The notes under the pieces: generated by a model
What the model saw: only the letters and a program-made list of their open reading frames with translations
Databases searched by the model: none
What the model was told of the DNA's origin: nothing
Shown here: piece by piece, positions 35,268 through 48,296 of the stretch
Layout: every line of letters starts with the position of its first letter
Numbering within the stretch: position 1 is the stretch's first letter
From: Steromphala cineraria
Lineage: Eukaryota > Mollusca > Gastropoda > Trochida > Trochidae
Direction of reading: 5' to 3'
Length of the DNA: 64,000 bases
NCBI GenBank assembly: GCA_916613615.1
Contig: OU744736.1
Coordinates: 7,156,224-7,220,223, forward strand
Made by a program: the position numbers and the translations under genes

Positions 35268-37399
35268 TATAATCACCACATTAATGAGGTAAACAATGCT
35301 TAGCATGCTACATCATCAATCATCATTAGTATTCTTCTACATGTCTCTAATAACATAACGATACGTACATACACCTGAATGAGTGTTTCACTGATGAATC
35401 ATCAGGAGTACTTTTAACTGTTTGTTCCATTATATTCAGCTGTTATCTTATCCTTGATTATTCCCTTGATGAGAAATTGTGATTCCTATATTTCTTTCTT
35501 CCAGCTAGACTCTCAGATGAGTTCTAATCTTAAATCTTGCAAGGCACTGTCACCTTAGAGAAAGAAAAATGTAGTTAATCTTTGTATGCTTTTACTACTT
35601 TAGAATGAAACTGAGCAAATATATTAGTATATATATATATATATATCCATCAATATCCCAATTTATTATATGATCAGCCATTAGGATAACATTCAGTATC
35701 CTCTATATGCCCAACCAGCTAACACAATAACTCCTCAACTTGAACACAGCAATGTGGTGATGGTTTAGACTCTTTGTGTCTAGTAAATGTGTCCCTATCC
35801 AACATGATGATGTGTTCAAGATGCGAGCCTGACTCATTTTAGTTTCAACCTTTCAATATTGAAGAAACTGAAGACTAGACTAAAAGTTAGTCCTTAATAT
35901 TTTTTTAAATTTCTATACATTGTTGATGTAATTTCATTTCTTTAGGCCTTTCATTCCAGTTATTTATACATACCGACTTGATGAATGATGATCTAGACTG
36001 TATAAAGGGCTCCTATTTAATTCACAACCATGTAAAATAGCATGACTAATAAAAAGCTGTATCATCAAATTTAAAATTCAGCTTGACAGACTGGCAACTA
36101 AGCTGAAAGATGATTTCTGTCCTAAAATCAATTTTGTTTTCTTATTTGTTTCTTTAAAAATCTGGAAAAGAAATCAATTAAGAAGGAAATAGTTTGAAAA
36201 CCAATTGAATGTCATTCAAATGAAATTTTTTGATTGAATTAGATTGTTATTGATCTTTGGACCGGAAAAATGAGGAAATCTCTTGCAATTAACGATTGGC
36301 TGTAGCTCCCTGACTTATGTAGGACACAACTCATATTCATGTGAGTCTCAACCTCAGTGGTTGAGTGGATGAGATTTACCCGGTAGGTACATGCCATGCT
36401 GGATATGACTGTTACTTGTTATCTTAGTTTTATCTCTGGATCACCTAATTTTTATGAGATTGACTGTTATTTTAATTTTGAAAGGGATGGGGGGACCTCT
36501 AACTACCTTAAATGACTTATTGCCGAAATATTTGATAAATTAATTCTATAATGTTACCCTAATGAAATATTTACAGTTCCAACTCTCGATAAATCTAATT
36601 AAGTATGCTAAGAGCAAGTTTGTGTTGAGGATTTCAAATGATACATGCTAATCAAAATTTGATATCTAAATTCAATATGAATATAAAATGTAAAATGTAT
36701 TTTCCCTAGATAAGAGGAGAACACTTCTAAGTAACCTTTCTTCGATAATCACAATTAAAGGTTTAGACACTTCTGTGAAGACAGGTGTTTTAGACTATTT
36801 GGATTGATTGAAGAGCTGTTTGTGCTGAGCTCAAGAATCCAATAAGAAGCAAATACTTTGATGTTATTTATCATTCCTTGGAAAGCCTTTGATACATGTT
36901 TATTTGTCTCCTGGATACCAGCCAGCCTCTAGCTAATGGAAAACAAATAAATAAGCAAAATCCACAAATAGCAACATTTCTGTTACGTAAGAATTCAAAT
37001 AAAAATCAGATAAAAATAGCAAGCATGAAAGGGGATACTTGTTTCCTTTTGCTCTGAAAACATGTAATTGAACATATGTTTTGAAAGATAAACACAAATT
37101 ACATGTTTATATCTAAAGCACAGGAAATCAACATCTGTTTATCAGCAGATTTAAGTTTAAGTCCTTGTATCACTGATAAAAGCATTCTCCATTTCAAAAT
37201 CTCAACCTCTTTCAAGGTTAAAGAAAAAAACATGCTATCAGCAATGCTATGAAACAGCAGGAGTTTCTAACATGATCTCTTCCATCAAGACTAGTCATAA
37301 TTAATTTAGATTCAAATTACACCTTAGATCGCCAGTTTCTAGGGATACCTACCTTGTTAATAATATATATATATACATATACATATCCACGCTTGCAAC
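35268..37399. other. Non-coding, no gene seen
   Basis: AT-rich, with an (AT)n tract near 35622-35646. A GTCTAGAT/TAGTCT-rich texture occurs around 35870-35900. No supported exon. Confidence 0.45.
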
Positions 37400-38228
37400 A
37401 GCCAGCAGCGAGAGACTCAAGTCTAAGAGCAGATTGGAGCTTGCTAGCGACCTCACAGTCTCTCTCTCTCTCAGTCAACATCTCGACTCACACATGGAGT
37501 ACATACACCCTGCATCCTCCTCTCACTGAGTACACCGGGACCAAGAAATACACCGTTCACTTGGAGTACATCGTTCATAGGACAGCATCACATTGGTGAA
37601 TACACCATTTGTATGGAGTACTCTGTTCACAGAGAGTACACCATTAAGTACACCCTTCACAGAGTGCATTGTACACTTGTTGTACACCATTGACCAGGAG
37701 TACATTATTCACAGGAGCAGCACCATTGACTGGTGTACTCTGTTCACAAGGAGTAGACATTTAAAAGGAGAACACTGTCCTTAGGTAATACACCATTCAC
37801 AAAGTACTCATCACAAGTACATTGTCTATGTGGTTTACACCATAGACAGACGATACACCATCAATAGAAAGTCACAGAGAGTACAACTTTTAGATGAGTA
37901 CACCATTGAGAGAGAATACATCGTTCAGAGAAAGTCTATTTCTCACTGAGAATACACCTTTTAAAAGGAGTACACCATTGACAGAGAATACACTGTTGAG
38001 AGGGAGTACACCATTCAGAGGGATAACAGCTTCCTCGAGGATACACCATCGTCTTCACTGGTCCATCAAGTGTTGACACTTGTCCAGTGTCTATTCACCT
38101 GTCACTAACGACCTACACCTCTCGCTCCATCACCGAGCACACCTGTTGATGTAGGTGTGAGTCCGCCAGGTCACATGATAAGCCGGCATGTACGTTGGCT
38201 CGGGACAATTACTGATGAACTAAGGGAG
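37400..38228 (+). other. Candidate leader exon containing a GAGTACACCATT minisatellite
   Basis: A GC-richer block that ends CTAAGGGAG|GTAGGT at 38228/38229, a good splice donor very like the one at 26009. An ATG at 38175 gives an 18-codon frame (MISRHVRWLGTITDELRE) that reaches the donor in phase 0. The exon at 25865-26009 ends in phase 1, so the two are not interchangeable coding starts, and this may be a non-coding alternative first exon. Much of 37495-38050 is made of degenerate repeats. Confidence 0.35.
37495..38050 (+). repeat. Degenerate minisatellite around GAGTACACCATTCACAGA
   Basis: Roughly 20-25 imperfect units: GAGTACATCGTTCA, GAATACACCATTTG, GAGTACACCATTAAG, GAGTACACCATTGAC, GAATACACTGTTGAG, GAGTACACCATTCAGAG and so on, usually 19-24 bp apart. 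Short frames on both strands here follow the repeat. Confidence 0.8.
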
Positions 38229-41200
38229 GTAGGTGGTCTCTATACTCACTCACACTCAATTAGATCTATCTACTTGTTTACATATTCATAACAGATTACA
38301 CTTGAAGTGCATCTCTCCGAGACGTGCAAGTCTTATACCTATAATCTTTTCTTGCTGGTATCACTATTCTATATTTACTCTTTTACAAAGTGTTTGATAA
38401 AGTAGTGTGTCTTTCTAGAGGGTGATATCTCAGTCAAATGTTGCATCAGGATCTGTTTGTTTCTTGGTATTGGAATATTGTAAAATGAGTTTATCCTATT
38501 CTTTCAAACAATTGCAGTTGTAGTTGTTATCCATTAATGCATTCTATGCAAATTTGTTTACTTTTAAGTATTCATTTAACACCGGTTGCATTATTTTTTC
38601 TCAAGTTTTCACATTTGTGATATCTGATACTCTTAAACAAGTTACGTGTACAGTTTGGCTTCACTGCATAAGTCTAGAAGTTCCATGCCATATGGTACGA
38701 GCATTTCTACTGGTTTTCGGTCTGGTTTCAAAGTAATTTTCTTTCACAAATAAAATTCAATGCAATGCTTACTTTGGGATCAATTTATGTTTTTGTTACT
38801 ATGTATATGTGTTCTATAGCTTCTGAATCATTCCATTGTTCCATTGGCTAGGCATATATTCTAGCCTTCACTAAATCCTTTCAAATTTCATATTTCATAT
38901 TCATGCATCAAAAGTTATATAGCTCCATGAGGCAAGTGTTTTCACCAATTTTTTTATTGTTCTTCATTTTAAAAGAAAGAAATATTTTCAGAACTCTCTT
39001 CAAAGTAAGGCAATCTTTATGTAGAAGCTGACATCTTAACACCAAAAGCTCATTATGAAACTAGAGTCTAGGTATGATTTGAAAGGGTGTTGAATTGGAA
39101 TAAGAGAAGGATTTTGTTACAATACTTCTTCTGAAGGACGAATTTATTTCTTATCTTTACAGAAATTGATTCAATACCATTTTTTACTTCATTAACTTGT
39201 TTTTGTACAGTTGCTACCTCTGAAATGAATGTTTGTTATTAACTAATATGATTTTGCAATTTGCAAATTGATATTTTAAAATTTACCTTAACTCAATTAT
39301 TGTGTGGCTGAATCGTGAGTTTAATTATGCTGCCTCAATATAAAAATTATATATATATATACTTAAGTGTTGTCTTTGATAAAGAATCAGCTATTCACTT
39401 TACCACTGATGGTCTTCACAATCTTTGCTTTTGATTACTGGTACATCATCTTGTCTGCTACCTTTATTAACTAGTGATTCATATCAATTAACAAGTTTGA
39501 GGAAAAATGATGGTATTGATTAGTCACTTTACTAAGTGGTTGTCAATGTGTAACAAGTTGGAGTGTTTTCCTCAAAGTCTTGCAGATCAATAATCTTTAC
39601 TGTTAATTGGTCTACTTGGTTGATTATAATAATGTAGATTTATTATGATAAACCTAGTGGGACAATTCTTGTTCAGTTGTCTCTGTACCTTTCCATCTGA
39701 AATTATTATGATAAATATATCTATGTAATTGAAATTCAATCAACAATAAATGGTTAGTAAAATAGGCCATCATCATTGTGTTTTGATCTTGGAGGAATCT
39801 CAATGATGATCTCACATTTCCGGATAGAGTGCAAATACTACATTGGCATTATTAGGTGAAGTCTGTTGTTTCTTATCAACTTTATTCTTTTTTTTTCACT
39901 ATTCATTGATATTTCGTCTTCTACTTGTATTTCACTTATTATTTTATTCCTTTTTATCTCAAATTGCTAGACCACCTTTCATACATTTTAATTTATTGTA
40001 GGTTTGATTATTTGACAAGACTTCTATTTATCATATCTAATCATTATGATTATAACAGTGGTGGGTTAAGTGTCATATTTCTTGTTAACTTAAAGATAAT
40101 ATTTTGTTTTCTTATTGACTATCCAGTGAGACATCTATTCATTATCAGACATATAGCTGTGTGGAATATGAATTCTCTATTATACATATCGTGACAGTTC
40201 ATACTATCAATGTCATTATCATCATTCATATCCCTGTGTATGCATAAGGTGTTCATAACACTAATCATTTCCATCTGTTAAAAAATGCAGTGTTGTCACA
40301 TATTATGTCGGAATATTGAAACCATTAGAACGTTAACAAATATGTCTAAAAATTCAACAATGATTGTGTAAAATTCTAATTTAAGCATAAATTGTTTTAG
40401 ATTTAACATTTAACAATTTTTTTCTAAAATTTCAATGATTTTGTAAAGATTGTAATTTACAACATGATTATGATGATTCTTATTGATGTTAGACACCTAA
40501 ATGTCTTATAAGCAGAAATAAGGATAAAGAGATGGCTTTCACAGACAAAATGCTTGATTGATAGAATATTAAAAGTCTTTGAAAAGTTACTGCTGGTGCT
40601 TGTAAAGGTTTACTTTTAGACTTTGTTTTATAAAGCAGCCACCATGACTTGTTTTCTATTCCAAAGTAAAGAATCTGAGGGGGGGGGGGGGAATATTAAT
40701 AGGTGAAAGGTTGATTGTTGATTGTTTTCGAAGCCTTCAGCCTATAAACAACTAGTTAAACACATATCCTTTGTTTATTTGATAAAAAGCGCTTTAGGAT
40801 ACAAGTATACACCATAGAACCTTACACTAGAAATTTAATGTTGAAACTTGAAATGTTACCTCTCATTTTACATGATTAACTAGAGGAAGCACCAAGTGGA
40901 AGACACTTACATCAAGAGAGGGGATCAAATATCTACTTTCAGCTATATGTACTTACAAGTATCTTACAACTAGATTAGTTTTAATTGAGCGTTCTTTAAA
41001 AGTCTAATAGATTCAATGGCTAGACTATATTTAAGTCTCTGAAATGAAAATACATCTTGGATGCAGGTTCTTAGTATTAAAATTGTAGGGAGCCAACTGA
41101 AGCTGTTCATTTTCATTGAAAGCACAGTGATCTAGACTTGATACAATAATGTAGACTTGTATTGGTCTACACAGATATTTTGATTAAGGGGTTGTTAGAC

Positions 41201-41650
41201 AGACTAATACATATTTTAAGGAAAATAAAATCTTTTCAAAATGACAAATGTTAAAAGGATTTTTATAAAATGTCCTATTGAAGTGTGTGTGACTTTTGCT
41301 TGTTATTGGTATTTAGATACAAACTTCAACGTTTTACTTTAGAAATAGAAAGCAAACATACAATGTTGTAAAGTGTGTATTGTTGATAATATAGTGTTCT
41401 TTAACATTATCAACCACATTTCTCTTGGTAACTAGGAGCTTATATTAATATTACGAGTATATATATATAGTAATATATATTAGTATTTGAACTATGAAAA
41501 TATAAGCATACTTTCAAATAAGTTGTTTAACATTTGATGAAGTTTACATAAAAGTCATTACACTTATGTTCTTATGACACACCTCGGAAAGTGATGAATA
41601 TTTGGTCTCATTTTCTTTCATAACTGTAGCTATTTCAGTATAAGATTACA
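38229..41650. other. Non-coding, no gene seen
   Basis: AT-rich presumed intron or intergenic sequence. It includes an (AT)n tract near 39348-39361 and a run of 13 G at 40679-40691. The 89-codon frame at 39925-40194 is AT-driven and featureless. Confidence 0.45.
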
Positions 41651-41962
41651 TTTAATAATAATATTAATACTAATTTTAACGCCTAGTATCCAGTCCAGGA
41701 CTGCTCAACGGCGATACACATGGCGATGCAATGTATATTATTACCCTGAATGAATAGTACTTTCGAGTCAAGCTACTAAGCGCCTCGCGCGACCATATAG
41801 GTCCGTACTTTCAGGTACCCATTTATACAGCTGGGTGAACTGAGTGCAATGTGGATGAAGTGCCTTGCCCAGGTTACAAATTTTTGGTGTCTCCACCGGG
41901 ATTCGAACCCGGGCCTTCGGCGTGACAGGCCAGCACGCTAACCACTACACCACCGTGCTCCC
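41651..41962 (-). mobile_element. tRNA-derived SINE (tRNA-Asp-like head)
   Basis: The minus-strand head begins GGAGCACGGTGGTGTAGTGG, with B box GGTTCGAATCC. An anticodon loop CTGTCAC on a mostly paired stem would give GUC (Asp). The body contains CCTGGGCAAGGCACTTCATC (reverse strand of GATGAAGTGCCTTGCCCAGG), a block resembling conserved central domains of broadly distributed animal SINEs. It ends in an ATT-rich tail near 41651-41675. The head is SINE-like, with the body attached directly, so it is not a free tRNA gene. Confidence 0.82.
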
Positions 41963-43492
41963 AATTTATGTCTCTATTTAATGTGTTGATTGTCATTAAT
42001 AAATGACAAGTGTGTAATCACACTGGTGTTGGTTTAGAATTAATCACTGGTTTCATATTGTGATTCTGCAAATGTTACACTTGTTATAACTTGAGTGTAC
42101 ACTGCCACGCCTAGTTGATTGTGTGCTTGACTTATGTTATTGTGACTCAATCTACTTGTTGATTACACGTTTTGTTTTATATGTTTCCATGTTGGTCTAA
42201 GGTTTTTTGTTTGAGAACTCTTTTACTGGCGTATCTATGAGCCAGTGAACCACACATCATGGACTTCAACTTCAAAAAAAATTTATTGCTTAATCTTTGA
42301 AATTTGAAAAAATTTAATAAAATTTTTGTTCTTCATTTCTTCAATGGTATTAACATTTACACGCAAGCCGGTAGTTGCTTTGAAGTGCAACTCTTAGCCT
42401 GTTTGCACATACTTGAATAATATTTTGTTTATTCATTTAGTCAGGGGAAAAAATGTGGTAGGAGTGCATAATAAATTAAAACTTAAAAAATAGCTTATGG
42501 ATTTTAATTTTCAGATCAAATGCTTATCTAGATAAAAAATAAGTTGTTCATAATCTTCAAAATTTCAACTTGCCAAAGGGCAAATGACAATTTTATTCAA
42601 ACACTTAACTTTTTTAGTTAACTTGAACCAGAAACATCTGAAGTAGAGTTAAGAATGTTATTCTAGGTTTTAGCAAGTTTTGGCATTAAGTAGAATTTTT
42701 TTAAAAGATTTTTGAAATCATAAGTTATATATTGCTGCCTACAGGCATGTTCAGGTGAATAGCTTAGAAGCAAAACTTTGATACTTTACCGTGTCCTGTG
42801 GTGTAGTAAACTAGTTTTTGAACCTTGATTATTCAGGGATTTTGTGATTAATGTTTGTCTAGAAAAGCAGAATATGTTTTTGAAAGACCCATGCTCTAAA
42901 TTCATTTACAGTTCGTTTGCAAAACCTATGTTTTTGAAATGATAAAAGCAATTATTTCTCTATGTAAATTGATTTCTTCTCAGCGGTTGTACTTTCTTTA
43001 AATTGGTACATGTAGTTTACAAATGATGTTTGATGCCTCCTTGAAAGTTTGCCAAAGAGAATTCATTTAAGGAAAAGAAATGATTAGATTTTTATAGTTA
43101 TATTGAGGAAATAATTTACTTTTCCTGACGATGAAATTTGTCTTTCGGATTCCTGTTAAACACAATTTTGTTTTGCACTAACATGAATTATTGAAGTGTT
43201 GTTTACCAGATTAACTGTTTTGAAACTAATTGCAATAAATCTCTAAAGTTTGATTTTATTGATATCATATATTGTAAATATAACATTGAATATAAGTTTA
43301 TCCATAAACTTATCCATAAATCTTTTCATCCTGCAGTTATTTAGCATCGAAAATAGTTTCCAGTAAAAGAAATCATAAAGCATATTTGTAAATTCATTAT
43401 TTCATAATCCGTAAGCATATTTGTATTAAAAAAGACTGTGAAATAAAAACAACTAAATAATGAAGAAAATATTGCCAAACAAAATCAAATTT
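41963..43492. other. Non-coding, no gene seen
   Basis: AT-rich sequence without supported exons or pairable repeats. Confidence 0.4.
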
Positions 43493-43623
43493 AATGAAGA
43501 AGAATATATGGATGACTTCTTTATTGATGGTATGCAACGTTTCAACACAGGTTCTTAGAAGTTGAGTTGTCATCCATATATTCCTCTTCATTATTGTCAT
43601 TCCAACTTCTAAAATGCCTCTCA
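43493..43623 (-). repeat. Fold-back element, copy 1
   Basis: The arms AATGAAGAAGAATATATGGA (43493 onward) and the reverse complement ending at 43592 (TCCATATATTCCTCTTCATT) flank a 50-bp loop containing GCAACGTTTCAACACAGGTT. Outer sequence to 43623 (CATTCCAACTTCTAAAATGC) matches, inverted, the left flank of copy 2 at 48149. Confidence 0.7.
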
Positions 43624-44136
43624 TGGAAAAATTAAATTTGTTAAAAACATTTTACTAGTTCATATCATAAACATTATATATATCTGAATTTACGAGATCA
43701 TTTCTATAATGTCATTATCCACCTCTGTCATTATAACCTCCAACAGATTCAAAGATAAACTTCAACAGTCCTTGCTGAGTAGGATCATAAGATTTACTGT
43801 ATATTCATCTAATGTTGATATCTTAGCTCACATCTTGTTCATACAGCATCTATTTGACAGCTACATCACCAGATTGCCCCGACAGTTGAGTTGAGTAAAT
43901 TGAGGTTACCAACCTTCACCAGTTAACTGTTAGCACATATATGTGATATCTTACATGTGACTAGACTTTATCAAAGTCTTCTCAATATTGTCTAATTCAG
44001 AATGTTGAAGTTACAATCCTTATAAGTTATTTGTTCTTGTCAACATTGTCTAATTCAAAGCTAACTTTTGACCCTATTATATGTGATATCTTACATGTAA
44101 CTAGCCTTAGTGTTAGTCTTCTAAAGAAGAGGAAAT

Positions 44137-44474
44137 TGTCCCGTCACAAGATGAGGGTGATATTGATAAGTGATATAAAAGTGATATCATTCTGAAAACA
44201 ACAGATATTATGTTTATTGTATTTTAGTGATTGAAAATGGGTTGATTTACATCCAAACATTCTTGACTTGAGAGTTTTCTTGCGATGTCATACCATTGTT
44301 TTACTTTATCCCGTCACAAGATGGGAGTGATTTATAAGTGATATCACACTGAAAACATATACGTTGATATTATGTTTCTTGTATGCCTTGTGGTTGAAAA
44401 TGTGATTACCTCCAAACATCCTTGATTTAAGAGTTTTCTTGCAACATCATGCCATTGTTTTATCATAAGTTGGC
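44137..44474 (+). repeat. Tandem duplication, about 170-bp unit
   Basis: CCCGTCACAAGATGxGxGTGA opens both units (44141 and 44311). Each continues through AAGTGATATCA, GATATTATGTTT, TTGAAAATG, CAAACAT and GAGTTTTCTTGC. Confidence 0.85.
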
Positions 44475-46263
44475 TAAGGTGATGTCATCGCTTGATTGAA
44501 GAAGTGATGTCAAACCATTGTACATATGATGTCACTCCCTCTGTGCTATTTTTACTGATTTGAAAAAGTGATATCACACTCAGTGGCGAAAACACTTTTC
44601 TAAAACTGGGAAAACTTAGTCTCTCATTGCTTAGTATATAATATAATGAAACCTAACCTGTCACATCCAGAAAACTGTATTTCATGACTTTCCTATTGCC
44701 TACTGATATCCAATATTTAAAACTTGTGGAAACAGAATGACTCTTTGTCGAAGTTTAAACAACTGATTAAGATGTATCACCCAGTTTAACCCCCAGGAGC
44801 TTTGTGTTATGAACTTTGTGTAGTCATCTTAACCTGTCACATTCTGAATAATCAGGTGTAGTCTCAGATAGGACATATTGTGCAGCAAATGAACACATTC
44901 ATCAACTATGCAAAATGAATGGAAGAAGACCAGGGTGGATACTTCAGCCTATAATTTATCATTGAGCCCTTGCAGTTGGAATGTATGAAGCATAAAAATC
45001 CACCTGAGTTCAAGAGATCGTCTCTCCGTCTTTACACTATGCAAAATGAATGTTAAAAGGTTCAGATAATTTCACACACATTTGAACATGTCAAAGATTG
45101 GTTGGAATTTAGTGATTCAGCTTTTATAATATCACGCATCATTTCCTAAATGCATGAACAGTCTTGTCCCATTGTGAGATAGGTTACAATAATGAATTTA
45201 AATAATATTCTACAGCTCCGATATTGTAAATTGAAATAAAATTTTACTAAGAAGGAATAAACCAACATCTCATAGGTTCAGTATTCCGGGTCATTTTAAC
45301 CCAGCTGTTTAAATATCAGTAGTGAGACACGCAAAATGCTCTGGCCATATATCTCCCTCATTGATTTTACATGAGATCTCCTGAATTAAATACCTAGCTA
45401 ATGAAACGAGATTTAGAGTAGTTTGACAAGTGCTTAGGGTCATGCTTGTCGTTGGGTCGATGTGACCTAGCTTAACCCATAACCTGCCAATACAGTAAAA
45501 TTTCATTTGCTGAATATCATCATTAAAGTTACATTGTTGTATTTGTTTTATTAAGATCAAACTTGCGGTAGTAGAAATTCTTGTACTTTTCACATGACTG
45601 TCTGGTTTGAGTTGTTTGCTAAATTTGAACCTGCAGCCTCAAAGTCGGGCAACGTTAATAGCACCGACCATATCAGCAGCCTTCAGATGAGGCTAGGTGG
45701 GTGAGTTGGTAAGCCACTGGTACAATCAGTGGCTGAAGTGTTGGTTCAGATTCCACAAGGGACTCAACCTGAAAAAGAATTACACTCTTATAGGTACAGT
45801 GATCCAAAATATAACAATACTGTATTTGTTTGCTATCAAAATTGTGTCTATCTCTAATGATTATAAGCATATCGCAAATTCTGTTGCCTGATATGATAGC
45901 TCCTGAAAATATGTCTTTCTGGAATTCATTTTTATTTCCATGATCTAATCATAAACATTAGAATAGTGCTTTAATAATTATTATAATTATAATTATTATT
46001 AGGCAAAAATTTAAGAGGGATCTATGGACAAGTTCATTTTTTGCATTGAAATCTAACTTATGATGAATGGTGATCATCTGAATGTTTACAACAAATTCAT
46101 AAGCCTTGTTTATACGGCGGCCTTTGCATATATGCATATTTGCTCAGGGTAGTAAATATACACACATGTGTAAATACGGTAGTATGACATTTACATCTGC
46201 CCCTGACTAGGTGCAACGGTAGTGAAAAATTTGCTTACGGTAGTGAAATATACATATGTGCAA
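44475..46263. other. Non-coding; degenerate tRNA-like relic near 45693-45770
   Basis: At 45693-45770, GGTGGGTGAGTTGGTAAGCC and GGTTCAGATTCC resemble A- and B-box blocks on the plus strand. This is probably an eroded SINE head. No gene was found in the rest. Confidence 0.4.
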
Positions 46264-46522
46264 ATAATAATAATAATAATAATAATAATAACGCTTTATT
46301 GTCCTAAGTACAAGTACATCGGAAATTTGTTTTGTGCCCATGGCACCCGGCGGCCACTGTGCAGCGCCAGTTATTGCGTTGTTCTGTCTTAACAATGCTG
46401 AGTTCCAAGCAAGACAGCAACAACTCCCACCTTTTAACGTCTTTTGGTATGACGCGACCGGGAATTGAACCCCGATCTCCCGGGTGACGAGCGGACACTC
46501 TACCACTGAGCTACGTCCCCGG
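46264..46522 (-). mobile_element. tRNA-derived SINE with (ATT)n tail
   Basis: The minus-strand head GGGGACGTAGCTCAGTGGTA has a D stem GCTC/GAGT and B box GGTTCAATTCC. It is followed by a body of about 180 bp and the 3' end GGACAATAAAGCGTTATTATT with an (ATT)n tail at 46265-46292. The anticodon stem pairs poorly. Frames across it on the minus strand (46207-46506) are shadows of the SINE. Confidence 0.85.
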
Positions 46523-48148
46523 TGCGTCTATGTAAAATGTATCTATATGTTAACATATAGATAACATATATGTTAACATAAAAGTTATCAAGATTACCTC
46601 AGCAGAAATGTTGAGTCACATATAGACCAATTACTTTAACTGTTAAAAACTCTTTTGAAATAGTAAGATCCCTCCTTCAGTACTATATTTGGAAATGTTT
46701 TCATTAATATCAGAGGTATCAAATTTTGTGGTAAACAATGATCTGTTGGACAAGGAGATTCAATGGTTAAATCCAATATAAACATTTAAAGGTTGATACA
46801 TACTAGCAATGTTTGTTTTGAATTTGTAAATCTTCCAAAACTGTTATAAATCAAGTTTAAACTTGTGCAGCTTAAACACCTTTAAATATACTGAGCATAT
46901 TTAATTAAACCCATGCTGTGTTTTGGAATTGGATTTAGAAAAATAATAATTTATCACTAGCAATTTAATTTTATTGTGCACTGTCATCTTGTTAAATTGA
47001 CGTACATGCTGACAGATTCTATCTTATGATTTCAAGGAGGTGATATTTCATTTTGGGAAAACTTGAATCCTAAAAGCAAAGGTTTATCATACAAAAATTG
47101 TTTTATGTTTTATACAATGACAAACTATCTTGTGCTACAAATAATATCTCCTCTCACCCTTCAATGGTCTTTAGTATTCGATAATTCTTGTATAATCCTG
47201 TTACTTATATTAAGACAATTCAGAGTCAATTCTGAATATTGAAATATCTTTTTCCAAGTCAAATAAAGAAATATTATTGACATGTTGTAAAACAAGCATA
47301 TATTGAACTGAAAAACAAATATTTTGGAATTCTGTAAAGAGGAAAGTTGAAGTTATTCTTAAATCAACAAGAATATCAATAATGAACCAAAATTCTAACG
47401 AAATTCACTCTACGAAAGCTGAAGAAGCAACGTTATACAAAAATTCATTAAAATTTGTGAAAATTTCTGCACTATAAAGTCTTGATATTATGAAAGAATG
47501 AAATTCTATATGAAAAGCTGATGAGAACTAAAACTATACATTGTAACAAAGATGGTGTTAAATAAGTTCCATCGTGATAAATATATCTTGAGGAGGTAGA
47601 GAAAGAAGTGAATAGTTAAAGATTGAGTATTCAATATGATAATATAATGTATGAAGATGTGACATTAAATGAAAATGGTAAAGGTTAGACGGAAGATAAA
47701 TGTGGAATATCGTGACAAGTTTGTATTGAGAAGAATCAACACGGCCATCACGACCATCGTAAAGTAAGAATACTATTTCATCAGACACAGCTCTTCTCAC
47801 GAGATTGAAATGTGAAAGATAAGATATTTGATGATGCTTCTGGTGAAAGGAAAGTCTTCAACAACCTGGAATGCAAAGAAAATTCATTTTAGTCGTCAAA
47901 ACTGGTTTTCAGTTATCAGCATTTTGTATCTGACTCCGAGGCCAAAAAACTTTGTTGAAATGTTTCTTGTCTTTGCAAACAGGCAAAAATGGTGTGATGT
48001 CGCAGATTTGTTTTTCATTTCCAAATATTTTTTATATTATTGAATATGAAAAAGATCACCAGAATTTGAAAAATTGATAAATATAAACTTTTGATAACTT
48101 TATCACTGTTTCTTTGAAGGCTTACACAAACAGAAACCACTTCTTTGA
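46523..48148. other. Non-coding, no gene seen
   Basis: AT-rich. Frames at 47558-47800 (minus) and 47828-48043 (plus) have no recognisable composition or motif. Confidence 0.4.
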
Positions 48149-48296
48149 GAGGCATTTAAGAAATTGGAATGACAATAATGCTGAGGAATATATGGATGAC
48201 AACTTCTTTGTTCATTGTATGCGACATTTCGACACAGATTCTTGAGTCGTTCTCAAGCTTGTCTTCTTTTTCTTGTATTCCTCAGCATTATAAACA
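48149..48296 (+). repeat. Fold-back element, copy 2
   Basis: TGAGAGGCATTTAAGAAATT, then GGAATGACAATAATGCTGAG, then GAATATATGGATGACAAC, matches the reverse complement of copy 1's right flank and arm. The loop (GCGACATTTCGACACAGATT) is in the same plus orientation as copy 1's loop. A worn third copy may lie at 60248-60310. Confidence 0.65.

Noticed and set aside
46207..46506. 99-codon minus-strand frame
   Set aside because: Lies within a tRNA-derived SINE and its (ATT)n tail.
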